Shown piece after piece: positions 16,506-25,700 of a DNA stretch of 37,325 bases. Source of the stretch: Prosthecobacter sp. (GTDB lineage: Bacteria > Verrucomicrobiota > Verrucomicrobiia > Verrucomicrobiales > Verrucomicrobiaceae); NCBI RefSeq assembly GCF_014879935.1, contig NZ_JACSRD010000133.1, positions 1 to 37,325 of the forward strand. Reading direction: 5' to 3'. Every line of letters starts with the position of its first letter. Positions within the stretch are counted from its first letter, which is position 1. Position numbers and translations under genes: made by a program. The notes beneath the pieces are model-generated. The model had not been told where the DNA came from, did not search any database, and saw nothing but the letters and a program-made list of their open reading frames with translations.

Positions 16506-17438
16506 ATGAAGCGCTTCTTCGACTGGTTCAACAATCTGTATCCCGTGTGGCTCGTCACGCTGGCTGTCATCGCGTTTTACAAACCGCAGACGATGCTGTG
16601 GTTCGACAAGCCGTGGATTTTTTGGTCGCTGGCGGCGTCGATGCTCGGCATGGGGCTCACTTTGAGTCTGGACGACTTCAAAGCCATCGGCCGCATGCCG
16701 GGGTGTGTCGCGCTGGGCTTCATCGCGCAGTACACGATCATGCCACTCGCCGGTTGGGCCACGGCGAAGATGCTCGGTTTGGAGCCAGGCCTCGCCGTGG
16801 GCATCATTCTGGTGGCGAGTTGCCCCGGCGGCATGGCGTCGAACATGATCAGCTACCTCGCCAAAGCGAACGTGGCCCTGTCTGTGGTGCTCACGATGTG
16901 CTCCACGCTGCTGGCCTTTTTCTTCACGCCGATGTGGACGAGCACGCTCGCAGGCCAGTATGTGCCCGTGGACGCGTGGGGGTTGTGTGTATCCGCTTTT
17001 CAACTCACCATCGCGCCGGTGGTGCTCGGCATATTGATCCGATGGCGGCTACCGCGCACGGCGGATCAAATCGGAGCCTGCGGACCGACGGTGGCCGTGC
17101 TGGCCTTCACGCTCGTGAGCGGAGGCATCGTGGCGGCCAGCGCGGACGCCATCGCGGCGAATTTCGGCAAGCTGGCTCTGGCAGCCTTTGCGCTGCATGT
17201 GCTCGGCTTTGGCGTGGGGTATGGCCTGACGAAGATGCTGCGTTATCCTGAGTCCATCGCCCGCACGGTCAGCATTGAGGTCGGCATGCAAAACGGTGGC
17301 ATGGCAGCCTCACTCGCCCGTGAGCACTTTGCGGCGATGCCGCTCGCCGCCGCCGCAGGTGTCTTCAGTGGCGTGATGCAAAACATCATCGGAGGCATCG
17401 CCGCCGCCATCTGGAAGCGTCGTCCACCCTCCGCATGA
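16506..17438 (+). CDS. BASS-family (bile acid:sodium symporter-like) transporter
   Basis: This 310-residue inner-membrane protein has about nine to ten membrane helices. The ATG at 16506, four bases after the preceding stop, is chosen over an upstream in-frame start inside the previous gene. Family features are ASCPGGMASNMISYLAKAN, which lines the sodium/substrate site in BASS proteins, and VGMQNGGMAASLA near the C-terminus. Members import organic anions such as bile acids, pyruvate or pantoate with sodium. The gene sits between a secreted glycosidase-like protein and a kinase/aldolase pair and overlaps the kinase start by four bases (ATGA). A role in importing the released acid is therefore likely (inference). 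Confidence 0.88.
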   Translation: MKRFFDWFNNLYPVWLVTLAVIAFYKPQTMLWFDKPWIFWSLAASMLGMGLTLSLDDFKAIGRMPGCVALGFIAQYTIMPLAGWATAKMLGLEPGLAVGIILVASCPGGMASNMISYLAKANVALSVVLTMCSTLLAFFFTPMWTSTLAGQYVPVDAWGLCVSAFQLTIAPVVLGILIRWRLPRTADQIGACGPTVAVLAFTLVSGGIVAASADAIAANFGKLALAAFALHVLGFGVGYGLTKMLRYPESIARTVSIEVGMQNGGMAASLAREHFAAMPLAAAAGVFSGVMQNIIGGIAAAIWKRRPPSA

Positions 17439-18499
17439 ACCGCCGCGACATCTATTACTGGAAATGTGACCGCACGGCGGCCTTTCACGGCACCCAGTCG
17501 CGTGGTGAAGCGGATGCGAATCTGGCCGCGCAGCTCGAAAAGGAGCTATGTAGGCACTTTGACACGAAAAACGTCGTTTTGAGCCCTGGAGCCGGTCAGG
17601 GCAACCATCTCACGTGGAATGCTGAAGTGGATGGAAAGCCGCTTTTCGTCCGCGTGGAGAATGGACCCGAAAAAGACGCGCATCTGGCCGTGGAGTCGGC
17701 ATTGCTGGATCGTGTGCGTGCGGCGGGGGTGGTCACGCCTCGTGTGTTTGGCTGCGATGCCTCGCGGATTCGTGTTTCGTTCGCCTGGCAGGCTTTGGAG
17801 CGAGTTTCAGTGCCGGATTTGAATCACTGGTTCAAACAAGGCACGCTGGAGGTGCCGAAGATCGCCTTCGAGATCGGCGCGGCGGTGGCAAAGTGGCAGG
17901 CGATCACATTGGAGGGCTTTGGAGTGCTGGATGAGCAGCTTCGCGGCTATCGCACGACTTACGCCGACTACTTCCACCTGCGTCTCGATGATCATCTGCG
18001 CTTTTTGACGCAGCGCGGCTTTTTGGCGAATGCGGATGAGATTCGGGCGGAGATTGAGAGCCATCGTGCGCTGCTACAACTCGAACACGGCTGCCTCGTG
18101 CACAAAGACCTCGCGCTTTGGAACATCCTCGGCATTCGCGATCAAATCGCTGCCTTCATTGACTTTGATGACAGCATTGCGGGCGATCCGATGGATGACT
18201 TGTCCCTGCTGGCGTGTTTTCATGATGCAGCGTTTTTGCGCAGGGCCTTCGAGGGCTATCAAAGCGTGCGTGAATTGCCACAGCATCATCTTCAGCGTTT
18301 CTGGCTGCACTTGCTGCGAAACATGATCGTGAAAGCGGTCATCCGCGTCGGAGCGGGCTACTTTGATCGCGACGACGGCTTCTTCCTCATCAGCAGCGGT
18401 TCCTCAGGCTCAAACCTGCGTGAAATCACTCTTTCCAAGCTGGCCATCGCTTTACGCGGCTTGCGGGAGGACAGCGGCCTCGACATTCTCTCACCATGA
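17435..18499 (+). CDS. APH-fold small-molecule kinase
   Basis: This 354-residue protein is of the aminoglycoside phosphotransferase/choline kinase fold. The catalytic (Brenner) loop is HKDLALWN (223-230), with D225 as base and N230 as metal ligand; the DFG-like metal site is IDFDD (242-246). In the N-lobe the usual ATP-binding lysine position reads FVRVENG, with Arg in place of Lys. An antibiotic-resistance role is unlikely, because the gene is embedded in a catabolic-type operon with ATGA overlaps at both ends. It probably phosphorylates a sugar or sugar-derived alcohol/aldehyde made in the pathway (inference). Confidence 0.82.
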   Translation: MNRRDIYYWKCDRTAAFHGTQSRGEADANLAAQLEKELCRHFDTKNVVLSPGAGQGNHLTWNAEVDGKPLFVRVENGPEKDAHLAVESALLDRVRAAGVVTPRVFGCDASRIRVSFAWQALERVSVPDLNHWFKQGTLEVPKIAFEIGAAVAKWQAITLEGFGVLDEQLRGYRTTYADYFHLRLDDHLRFLTQRGFLANADEIRAEIESHRALLQLEHGCLVHKDLALWNILGIRDQIAAFIDFDDSIAGDPMDDLSLLACFHDAAFLRRAFEGYQSVRELPQHHLQRFWLHLLRNMIVKAVIRVGAGYFDRDDGFFLISSGSSGSNLREITLSKLAIALRGLREDSGLDILSP

Positions 18500-19209
18500 A
18501 AACTCACATCGGCACCTTTCTCTCCATCGGATCACCCGCAGTCACGGAACTCGCGGCAGAGTGTGGCTTTGACTGGGTTCTCATCGACTTGGAGCACGGT
18601 TGTGAGTCGGAGGCCGCGCTGCCAAACCAACTGCGTGCGTTGCGAGGCAGCAACACGCTGGCGATTGTGCGCGTGAGTGCTCCGCATGCCGATTTGATCG
18701 GTCGCGTTCTCGATTGGGGCGCGGATGGGATCATGGTGCCGCATGTGGACACCGTGGCGCAGGCAGAGCATTGTGTGAAAGCAGCGACCTATCCACCAAA
18801 CGGCACGCGAGGCGTTTCACGTACCGTGAGGGCCTATGGCTACGGCATGAGGCTCCCCGGCGAGGAGATGCCCAAACCGATCATCCTCGCGCAAATCGAG
18901 ACGGCGGAAGGCGTGGCGAATGCGGAGCAAATCGCCGCGGTGGAGGGCATTGATGCGCTCTTCATCGGCCCGGCCGATTTGAGCTACGATTTGAAGGCGC
19001 GGAAGTCGCCGCGCAGCTACGACGAGTGCCTGAACGCCGTCGTGAAGGCGGCGAAGGATCACGGCAAAGGCTGCGGCATCCTCGTGCGGCATGCGGATGA
19101 CAAGGAAAAGCTCAAGGCACTGGGCCTGACGTGGATCGCGATGGATTCCGACCTCTCGCTGGTGCGCGAGGGATTCAAACGGAACCTGGAGACGGCGCGG
19201 AGCTGGTGA
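18496..19209 (+). CDS. HpcH/HpaI-family aldolase
   Basis: This 237-residue class II pyruvate aldolase is of the HpaI/2-keto-3-deoxy-rhamnonate aldolase family. These enzymes split 2-keto-(3-deoxy) acids into pyruvate and an aldehyde using a divalent metal. Expected active-site residues are present: H34 (LEHG), R59 (VRV), metal ligands E135 (AQIETAEG) and D161 (GPADLS). The length is slightly shorter than the usual ~255. It is the last gene of the operon, overlaps the kinase stop by four bases and converges on the thioredoxin-like gene at 19213. The true substrate cannot be read from the sequence. A sugar-derived 2-keto acid fits the context. Confidence 0.9.
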   Translation: MKTHIGTFLSIGSPAVTELAAECGFDWVLIDLEHGCESEAALPNQLRALRGSNTLAIVRVSAPHADLIGRVLDWGADGIMVPHVDTVAQAEHCVKAATYPPNGTRGVSRTVRAYGYGMRLPGEEMPKPIILAQIETAEGVANAEQIAAVEGIDALFIGPADLSYDLKARKSPRSYDECLNAVVKAAKDHGKGCGILVRHADDKEKLKALGLTWIAMDSDLSLVREGFKRNLETARSW

Positions 19210-19212
19210 GGC

Positions 19213-19725
19213 TCATTTCGTGAGCTCGGCCACCTTGGCGGCAAGTGCCTCAAAGGAGAGCCTGTCAGCATTGCTCTTGCCGACATAACGGAAGACTTCC
19301 TTGCCATCGGGACCGATCAGGATGGTGGCGGGGAAGTGCACGGTCTGGCCGTGAAAATTGTAGCCATCGGGAATGTCGAAGGCTTTCGCGAGTTTCGCAT
19401 AAGGATCGCGGTAAATCGGATTCTTGGCGAGGTCCTCGGCAGGCAGTTTGGACGCCCAGGCCTCGATTTCGCGGTCGGAGTCCGGCTTGAGGAAAATCTG
19501 CGTCACGTTGGGCAGTGTCGCGGATTTGGCGAAGTAGTCGCGGGTGTGCTTCAGGCACAGCGGGCATTCGGTTTTGAGCAGGAAATGAAGCGCGACAAAT
19601 TTCCCACGCGCTTCCTTCAGCGTGAAGCTGCCTTTTCCAGCCGCTGCACGCACGGTGAAGTCCTCGGGTGGGGCGGCGGAGACGATGGAAGTGAGGAGGA
19701 GCAGGGCGCTGAGGAGATGTTTCAT
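19213..19725 (-). CDS. Secreted thioredoxin-fold (AhpC/TSA-type) protein
   Basis: This 170-residue protein has a signal peptide (MKHLLSALLLLTSIVSA), so it is a periplasmic thioredoxin-fold protein. The redox motif is CPLC (C54-C57) in HFLLKTECPLCLKH. The cis-proline segment appears as VHFPATILIGPDGK. The layout matches peroxiredoxin/TlpA-like proteins, but the second Cys three residues after the first is more like a thiol-disulfide oxidoreductase than a one-Cys peroxiredoxin. It is a single gene, divergent from the YlbF-family gene at 19811 and convergent with the aldolase. Confidence 0.85.
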   Translation of the reverse strand: MKHLLSALLLLTSIVSAAPPEDFTVRAAAGKGSFTLKEARGKFVALHFLLKTECPLCLKHTRDYFAKSATLPNVTQIFLKPDSDREIEAWASKLPAEDLAKNPIYRDPYAKLAKAFDIPDGYNFHGQTVHFPATILIGPDGKEVFRYVGKSNADRLSFEALAAKVAELTK

Positions 19726-19810
19726 GGCGTGTTGTGTTGGAGAGGCAGGAAGGGCAAAAATTCCGAGATTTTCCTGTGAAAACGGGTTTCCGGCCTACTC
19801 TCGCGCCCCC

Positions 19811-20218
19811 ATGACCGCATCCCCCCTCATCCAGTCCAAGATCATCGAGCTCTGCGAAGCCCTCGTGGCCGATGGTGATGTGAAAAACGCCCGCCTTCAG
19901 GCCGAGACCTTCCTGGCCGATGACGCGGCCATGTCGCTGTATCGCGAGATGGCCACGCTCGGCCGTGCGCTGCATCAGAAGCAGCATCACGACGAGGAAC
20001 CGACTGCCGAGGAGATCTCCCGTTTCAACGGCTTGCAGGACCGTTGCGAGTCCAATCCCGTGATCTCCGGCTTTCTCGGTGCGCAGAACATCCTCAGCGG
20101 TGTGGCGGAGGCGGTGAATGCCTTTGTCGGCAAGAGCCTGGAAAGTGGTCGTGTTCCTTCACCTGAGGAGATGGTGAAGAAAGGCGGCTGCGGCGAGGGT
20201 TGCGGCTGCCATCATTGA
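19811..20218 (+). CDS. YlbF/YmcA (Com_YlbF)-family protein with Cys/His tail
   Basis: This gene encodes 135 residues from the ATG at 19811; a longer frame exists upstream but runs through the divergent promoter. The helical body (about 5-110), with VKNARLQAETFLADDAAMSL and NPVISGFLGAQNILSGVAEA, matches the YlbF/YmcA family. In Bacillus the family forms the Ric complex that acts with RNase Y on mRNA maturation, and that complex carries iron-sulfur clusters. Here the C-terminus ends GGCGEGCGCHH, a compact Cys/His cluster that could bind metal. The gene is followed after eight bases by a secreted SGNH-like gene on the same strand; the two products have no obvious link. Confidence 0.85.
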   Translation: MTASPLIQSKIIELCEALVADGDVKNARLQAETFLADDAAMSLYREMATLGRALHQKQHHDEEPTAEEISRFNGLQDRCESNPVISGFLGAQNILSGVAEAVNAFVGKSLESGRVPSPEEMVKKGGCGEGCGCHH

Positions 20219-20226
20219 TCCCTGCC

Positions 20227-21129
20227 ATGAAAACGCTCGTCTTCGTCGTCTCATGGTTGCTCTGGGCCTCGACCTACGCGGGAGAGCCGCAAACGGTGAA
20301 GCTGCTGACCATTGGCAACAGCTTCTCCGCGAATGCCACGCATCACCTGAAGGATCTCGCCAAGGCTGGCGGCCACACCCTGATCCAAAACTCCCTCGTC
20401 ATCGGCGGAGCGTCGTTACAGGTGCATGCGGACAAAGCGAAGACGGAAGGCAAGGCACGGCTCTACACGAACGGCAAGGATCTGATCGCAAACCTCGCTG
20501 CGGATCGCTGGGACTTCGTCACGATCCAGCAGGCGAGCATCAAGAGCCACGATTACGCCACGTATCAGCCGTATGCGGGCTTCCTGCGGGATCTGATCGT
20601 GAAACACGCGCCGCAGGCGAAGCTGCTCGTGCATGAGACGTGGGAGTATCGAGTGGACGATCCGCGTTTCGCGGTGAAGGAACCCAAGCCTGGCGAGCCG
20701 AAGACGCAGGACGAGATGTACAACGGCCTGCGGGCGTCCTATGAAAAGCTTGCTGCGGAATATGGCGCACGCCTCATTCCCACCGGTGATGCCTTCCATC
20801 TCGCGGACACGGACCCGAAGTGGGGTTACAAGCCTGATCCGAAACCCTTCGACCCCAAAACGGCGAAGAAGCCCGAACTGCCCGACCAGACGCATTCACT
20901 GCATGTCGGCTGGCGCTGGGCGAAGTCGAAGGACGGCAAAAAGATCACGCTCGGCATGGACGGTCATCACGCGAACATGGCGGGAGAGTATCTCGGTGCC
21001 TGCGTGTGGTATGAGGTGTTGTTTGGCGAAAGCCCGGTCGGGCTGGCCGTCATCCCCACAGGACTCGATGCCGAGTTTGCGCGGTTTCTACAGGAGACGG
21101 CGCACCAAGCAGTGGCGGCCCGGAAGTGA
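20227..21129 (+). CDS. Secreted SGNH-hydrolase-like protein (DUF4886 type)
   Basis: This 300-residue protein has a signal peptide (MKTLVFVVSWLLWASTYA). It opens with LLTIGNSFSANATHHL, where GNSFS (30-34) is the nucleophile block of the DUF4886/SGNH group. GGASLQVH and WDFVTIQQ correspond to later conserved blocks, and near the C-terminus DGHHANMAGEYLGA carries the D-x-x-H type catalytic pair. Family members act on acylated or decorated polysaccharides outside the cytoplasm. The substrate is unknown here. The start at 20227 is set by the signal peptide. Confidence 0.85.
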   Translation: MKTLVFVVSWLLWASTYAGEPQTVKLLTIGNSFSANATHHLKDLAKAGGHTLIQNSLVIGGASLQVHADKAKTEGKARLYTNGKDLIANLAADRWDFVTIQQASIKSHDYATYQPYAGFLRDLIVKHAPQAKLLVHETWEYRVDDPRFAVKEPKPGEPKTQDEMYNGLRASYEKLAAEYGARLIPTGDAFHLADTDPKWGYKPDPKPFDPKTAKKPELPDQTHSLHVGWRWAKSKDGKKITLGMDGHHANMAGEYLGACVWYEVLFGESPVGLAVIPTGLDAEFARFLQETAHQAVAARK

Positions 21130-21145
21130 GTCTCAATCGTTTTAT

Positions 21146-21212
21146 GTTCCAAGTTTCAAGTGGCCGAGTGCTCGCGGCCGCATCATGAAACGTGGAACCT
21201 GAAACCTGAAAC
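21146..21212. repeat. GTTTCAR heptamer arrays in divergent orientation
   Basis: The left side reads GTTCCAA GTTTCAA (21146-21159). The right side, read on the minus strand, is GTTTCAG GTTTCAG GTTCCAC GTTTCAT (21212 down to 21185). They flank a small hairpin, GGCCGAGTGCTCGCGGCC. The element lies between the SGNH-like gene and the convergent efflux gene, so it could also act as a transcription end. The same heptamers recur at 30207-30331. Confidence 0.8.
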
Positions 21213-21221
21213 GAGCTTCGC

Positions 21222-22742
21222 TCAATTCCCCCCACCCATCGCCTTGTGGATGCGGACCCAGGCGGCGGTTGCCCTCGTGCGGCTGAGGACGATGTCGTTT
21301 TGCGCTCCGAGGGCGACGCGTTCGGCGTCGAGGACAGTGAGGAAGTCGGCGACGCCGTCTTGGTAACGCTGGCGGGCCAAAGTGGCGGCTTCACGGGCGC
21401 TGGCGGCGCTGGCTTCAAGGTGGCGGAGGCGCTGACGCTCGCGGTCGTAGCTGGTGAGGGCGTTTTCGACCTCTTCGAGGGCGAGGAGGACGGTCTGCTC
21501 ATAGGTCGAAAGAGCGGCGTCGGCACGATGACCCGCGGCTTTGATCTGCTGACGCACGCGACCGAGGTTCAAGAAGGCCCAACTGAGGCGCGGACCGAGG
21601 CTGTAGGCGGGTGAGCCGTATTGATTGAGGCTGGCGAGCGTCTGGCCTTCCAGATTCAAACGTCCGCCGAAGGTGAGTCGCGGAAACAAATCGGCGGTGG
21701 CGATGCCCACACGCGCCGTGGCGGCTGCGAGGGTGTTTTCGGCCATGCGAATGTCAGGGCGCAGGCGCAGCAGCTCAGCGGGTTTGGCGATGGCAGCGCT
21801 TGAGGGCACTGCGGGCTGTTTGAGCGCTTTTTGGAGCTGCGGGCGCAATTCGGAGGGATTGCGGCCGCTGAGCACGGCGAGGCGGTGGATGGCTTTGGCG
21901 ACGCTTTCCTCGTAAGTGGGGATTTGCGCCTGCGTGGCGTTCAAAAGGGCGTTGGCGCGTGCGACATCGAGCTGCGTGCCGCGTCCGCCTTTGAGGGAGG
22001 CTTCGGCGATGCGCAGGGCTTCGCTTTGATTGCCGGCGTTTTCCTGTGCGACGCTGAGTTGAGCCTGGGCACCGCGAAGTTCGAGGTAATTGATGGTCAC
22101 CTCGGCCTGCAGCGTGATGAGCAGGTCCTGCAAGCTGGCTTCCGCCGCGGCGCTGGTGGCTTTGGCGGCCTTCACGCTGTTTCGGACGCGTCCGAAGAGG
22201 TCGAGTTCGTAGTCGGCATCGAAACCCGTGCGCCAGGTATCGACGGTGCGGCCGCGGAAGGCCGCGTTCATCGAGGCGCCGAGCTGGGTCGTGTCATAGC
22301 TGCTGCTGGCGGTGACGGTGGGCGCGAAGTCGAACTGCGCCTCGCGCCAGAGTGCGCGGGCCTCAAGCAGTCGCGATTTGGCGACGGCGAGGTTTTTGTT
22401 CTGCTCGGTGGCTTGAGCGATGAGCTGGTTCAACGTGCTGTCATTGAGCCTGCGCCACCAGGTGGGTTCGGCGCGGAGGTTGTTGGACGACTTGGAGGCA
22501 TAGTCCGCAGGCATCTTCGGCTGCGGCTGGAGGAATTTCGGGCCGACGGTGCAACTGGAGAGAAGACCGGCCAGCAACAGAGGGAGATGACGATCCGCGC
22601 GGCAGCGTTTTGGAGTGCTCCAGCCCTCTGGAGCTTTGCGCAGGCCGGGAGACGTTCGAAAGCGCCGGAGGACCGGCGCACTCCAGGACGCTGTCGCGAT
22701 CTTTGTGACCGTAAGATCGGGAGCTTCAGGCGTGTGCTTCAT
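21222..22742 (-). CDS. Outer-membrane efflux lipoprotein (NodT/OprM type)
   Basis: This 506-residue TolC-like channel is the outer-membrane part of an RND efflux pump. Family features run through the chain: CTVGPKF after the lipid-anchor Cys, WWRRLNDSTLNQLI, YELDLFGRVRN, the long coiled helices, LRLRPDIRMAE and LFPRLTFGG, ending in RYQDGVADFLTVLDAER. The ATG at 22742 overlaps the end of the RND gene by 17 bases. The N-terminus is odd: the lipobox LLSSC (Cys64) is preceded by about 60 residues instead of about 20. Residues ~15-48 are translated from an inverted-repeat element (22597-22697). A shorter start with the normal signal length is not obvious, so either the long form is made or a non-standard start is used. 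Confidence 0.9.
   Translation of the reverse strand: MKHTPEAPDLTVTKIATASWSAPVLRRFRTSPGLRKAPEGWSTPKRCRADRHLPLLLAGLLSSCTVGPKFLQPQPKMPADYASKSSNNLRAEPTWWRRLNDSTLNQLIAQATEQNKNLAVAKSRLLEARALWREAQFDFAPTVTASSSYDTTQLGASMNAAFRGRTVDTWRTGFDADYELDLFGRVRNSVKAAKATSAAAEASLQDLLITLQAEVTINYLELRGAQAQLSVAQENAGNQSEALRIAEASLKGGRGTQLDVARANALLNATQAQIPTYEESVAKAIHRLAVLSGRNPSELRPQLQKALKQPAVPSSAAIAKPAELLRLRPDIRMAENTLAAATARVGIATADLFPRLTFGGRLNLEGQTLASLNQYGSPAYSLGPRLSWAFLNLGRVRQQIKAAGHRADAALSTYEQTVLLALEEVENALTSYDRERQRLRHLEASAASAREAATLARQRYQDGVADFLTVLDAERVALGAQNDIVLSRTRATAAWVRIHKAMGGGN
22597..22697. repeat. ~100-bp inverted-repeat element inside an efflux gene
   Basis: The two outer arms match when one is inverted: GGCAGCGTTTTGGAGTGCTC (from about 22600) against GACAGCGTCCTGGAGTGCGC read from the other strand (from about 22694). 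Each arm holds its own small hairpin (CTCCAGCCCTCTGGAG and GCGCCGGAGGACCGGCGC). The form is that of a REP/MITE-like palindromic unit. It lies in frame between the start codon and the lipobox of the outer-membrane efflux gene. Confidence 0.75.
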
Positions 22743-25700
22743 GATGAGTGATTGAAGGTGTCGCTTTTGCACGCCTTTCAACGATGGCGCGGAGGATGAC
22801 GTAGAAGACGGGGGTGAAGAGCAATCCGAAGATCGTGACGCCGATCATGCCGAAGAAGACGGCGGTGCCGAGGGCCTGGCGCATCTCGGCTCCTGCTCCG
22901 GTGGCGAGCACGAGCGGGAGAACGCCGAGGATGAAGGCGAAGCTCGTCATCAAAATGGGGCGCAGACGCAGTCGGCAGGCCTCCACGGCGGCTTTCACGC
23001 GGTCCATGCCCTCGTCTTGAAGTTGTTTGGCGAATTCGACGATGAGAATGGCGTTTTTGGCCGCGAGACCGACGAGCACGACGAGGCCGATCTGCGTGAA
23101 GATGTTGTTGTCGAGTCCGCGCAGCCACACGCCGCCGATGGCGGAGAGCAGGCACATCGGCACGATCAGGATGATTGCGAGCGGCATGCTCCAGCTCTCG
23201 TATTGCGCTGCCAGCACGAGGAAGACGAAGATCACGCACAGTGGGAAGATGTAGATGAGCGTGTCTCCTGCGAGGATCTGCTGATAGGTGAGGTCGGTCC
23301 ACTCGATGGCGAAACCGCCCGGCAGGTGCTCCTTGGCGAGGCGCTCGATCTTTTCGATCATCTGGCTGGAACTCACACCGGTGGCGGTGTTGCCGTTGAT
23401 GTCGGCGGAGTAGTAGAGGTTGTAGCGTTGCACGCGGTCGGCTCCACCCGTTTTCACCACTTTGACCAGCGCTCCCAGCGGCACCATCTCGCCCGCCTGG
23501 TTGCGAATCTTGATGCGGGAGACATCCGCGGGGTCCTTGCGGAAGAGCGGATCGGCCTGCGCGGTGACTTGATAGGTGCGGCCGAACAGATTGAAGTCGT
23601 TCACATACACGGAGCCGAGATAGACCTGCAGCGCCTCGTTCAGATCCGCGAGCGAGACGCCCATGGTCTTCGCCTGGGCGCGGTTGATCTCCAGTTTGAA
23701 CTGCGGCGTGCGTGCGCGGAAGCCGGTGACAAGCGAATTGAGGCCCGGCTCATTCTGCGCGGCGGCGAGGAGCTTCTGCGTGGCGGCTTCGAGAGCCTCC
23801 AGGCCGGCGTTGTTGAGGTCCTGCACCTGGATTTTGAACCCACCGGCGTTTCCGAGGCCGCGCAGCGGCGGTGGTGGCAGCACGAGCACGCGCCCCTCCT
23901 GAATCGTGGCGAATTTCTGCCGGATGGTGGCCAGAAGGCGGTCGCCTTTGAGCTCGGGCGTGGTGCGGTTGTGGAAGTCGTCGAAGACGAGGAAGGCCGC
24001 GCCGACGTTGGGCTGGTTGGCCTGCAAGATGGAGCTGTAACCGGAGATGGCGAAGGTGTGGACGATGCCGGGGATCTCCTGCGCCATGCGGTCCATCTTG
24101 CGCACGACCGCGTCAGTGCGCTCGAACGCGGCGGCGTCGGGCAACTGCACCAGAACGATGGCGTAGCCCATGTCCTGCGCGGGGATGTAGCCGCCGGGGA
24201 CGGTGTTGAAGACCTTCTGCGTGAGGAAGAGCAGCCCGCCGTAACCCAGGATGACCAGCAGGGCGAGGCGGATGAGTTTGCGCACGAGTCCGGCGTAAAC
24301 GTTCGAGCCGAACTGGAACACCTTGTTGAACAGGGCGAAGAACCAGCCGAACACGAAGTGGATGAGGCGCGAGAACCAGTCCGTCTTCGCCCCGTGCGGC
24401 TGCAGCAGAAGGGCGCACAAGGCGGGGCTGAGCGTGAGTGAATTGAAGGCGGAGATGACCGTGGACACGGCGATGGTGAGCGCAAACTGGCGGTAAAACT
24501 GGCCGGTGATGCCGCTGATGAACGCGGTGGGCACGAACACGGCGCACAGCACCAGCGCCACGGCGATGACGGCGCTGCTGACCTCCTTCATCGCCTGGAT
24601 GGCGGCCTCACGCGGCGCGAGCCCCTTGGCGATGTTTCGTTCGACGTTTTCCACCACGACGATGGCGTCATCGACCACGATGCCGATGGCCAGCACGAGG
24701 CCGAAGAGGCTCAGATTGTTCAGCGAGAAGCCAAAGCCCTGCATGACGGCCAGCGTGCCGATGAGGGACACCGGCACGGCGAGCAGGGGAATGATCGACG
24801 CCCGCCAGGTTTGCAGGAACAGCACCACGACGAACACGACGAGCACCACCGCCTCGACGAGCGTGGTGAGCACCGATTTGATCGAGGCACGGACAAATTT
24901 CGTCGTGTCGTAGTTGATGCGGTAATCGACGCCTGGCGGGAAGCGCAGCTTCAGCTCCGCGAGTCGCTTGTAAACCGCATCGGCAGTCTGGATGGAGTTG
25001 CTGCCGGGAAGCTGGAACACGCGGAGGGACACGGCGTTGTAGCCGTCCATGTAGGTCTTGCTGGAGTAGTCGCGGGAGCCCAGTTCGATGCGGGAGACGT
25101 CGCTCAGGCGCACGACATCGCCCTGCGTGCCGGTTTTGAGCACGATGTCGCCAAACTCCTCGGCTTTCTTCAAACGGCCGGGAGCCGTGAGCGTGTATTG
25201 AAACTCCATACCTTCCGCCGCAGGCGGTTGACCCAGCGATCCGGCGGCGACCTGCACATTTTGCTCGCGGATGGCACGGACGACATCACCGGCGGTGAGA
25301 CCGACGCCGGCGACTTTTTCGGGATCGAGCCAGACGCGCATGGAGTAGTCGAGCCCACCGAGCGATGAGGCCTCCGCGACACCCGGCAGTCGCGCGATCT
25401 CGTTCTGAATCTGGAGCGTGACGTAGTTGCTGAGGTAACCGACCTCCCGCGAGCCATCCGGGCTGTAAAACTGCGCGGCCAGCGTGAGGTCGGGCGAGCG
25501 TTTGTTCACGATGACGCCCAGACGGCGCACTTCTTCGGGAAGTCGTGCCACGGCGGCATTCACGCGGTTCTGCACCAGCACCTGCGCTTTGTCCAAATCC
25601 GTGCCGAGACGGAAGGTGACGGTGATTTGCACGCGGCCATCGCTGGTGGATGACGACGAGAGGTAGATCATGTCCTCGACGCCGTTGATCTCCTGCTCCA

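Noticed and set aside
17435-18499. Aminoglycoside resistance gene.
   Set aside because: The APH fold is shared by many metabolic kinases, and the ATGA-coupled position between a transporter and an aldolase points to catabolism.
23017-24441. A 474-codon plus-strand frame opposite the RND pump gene.
   Set aside because: Antisense of a complete AcrB-type gene; its composition is typical of a shadow frame.
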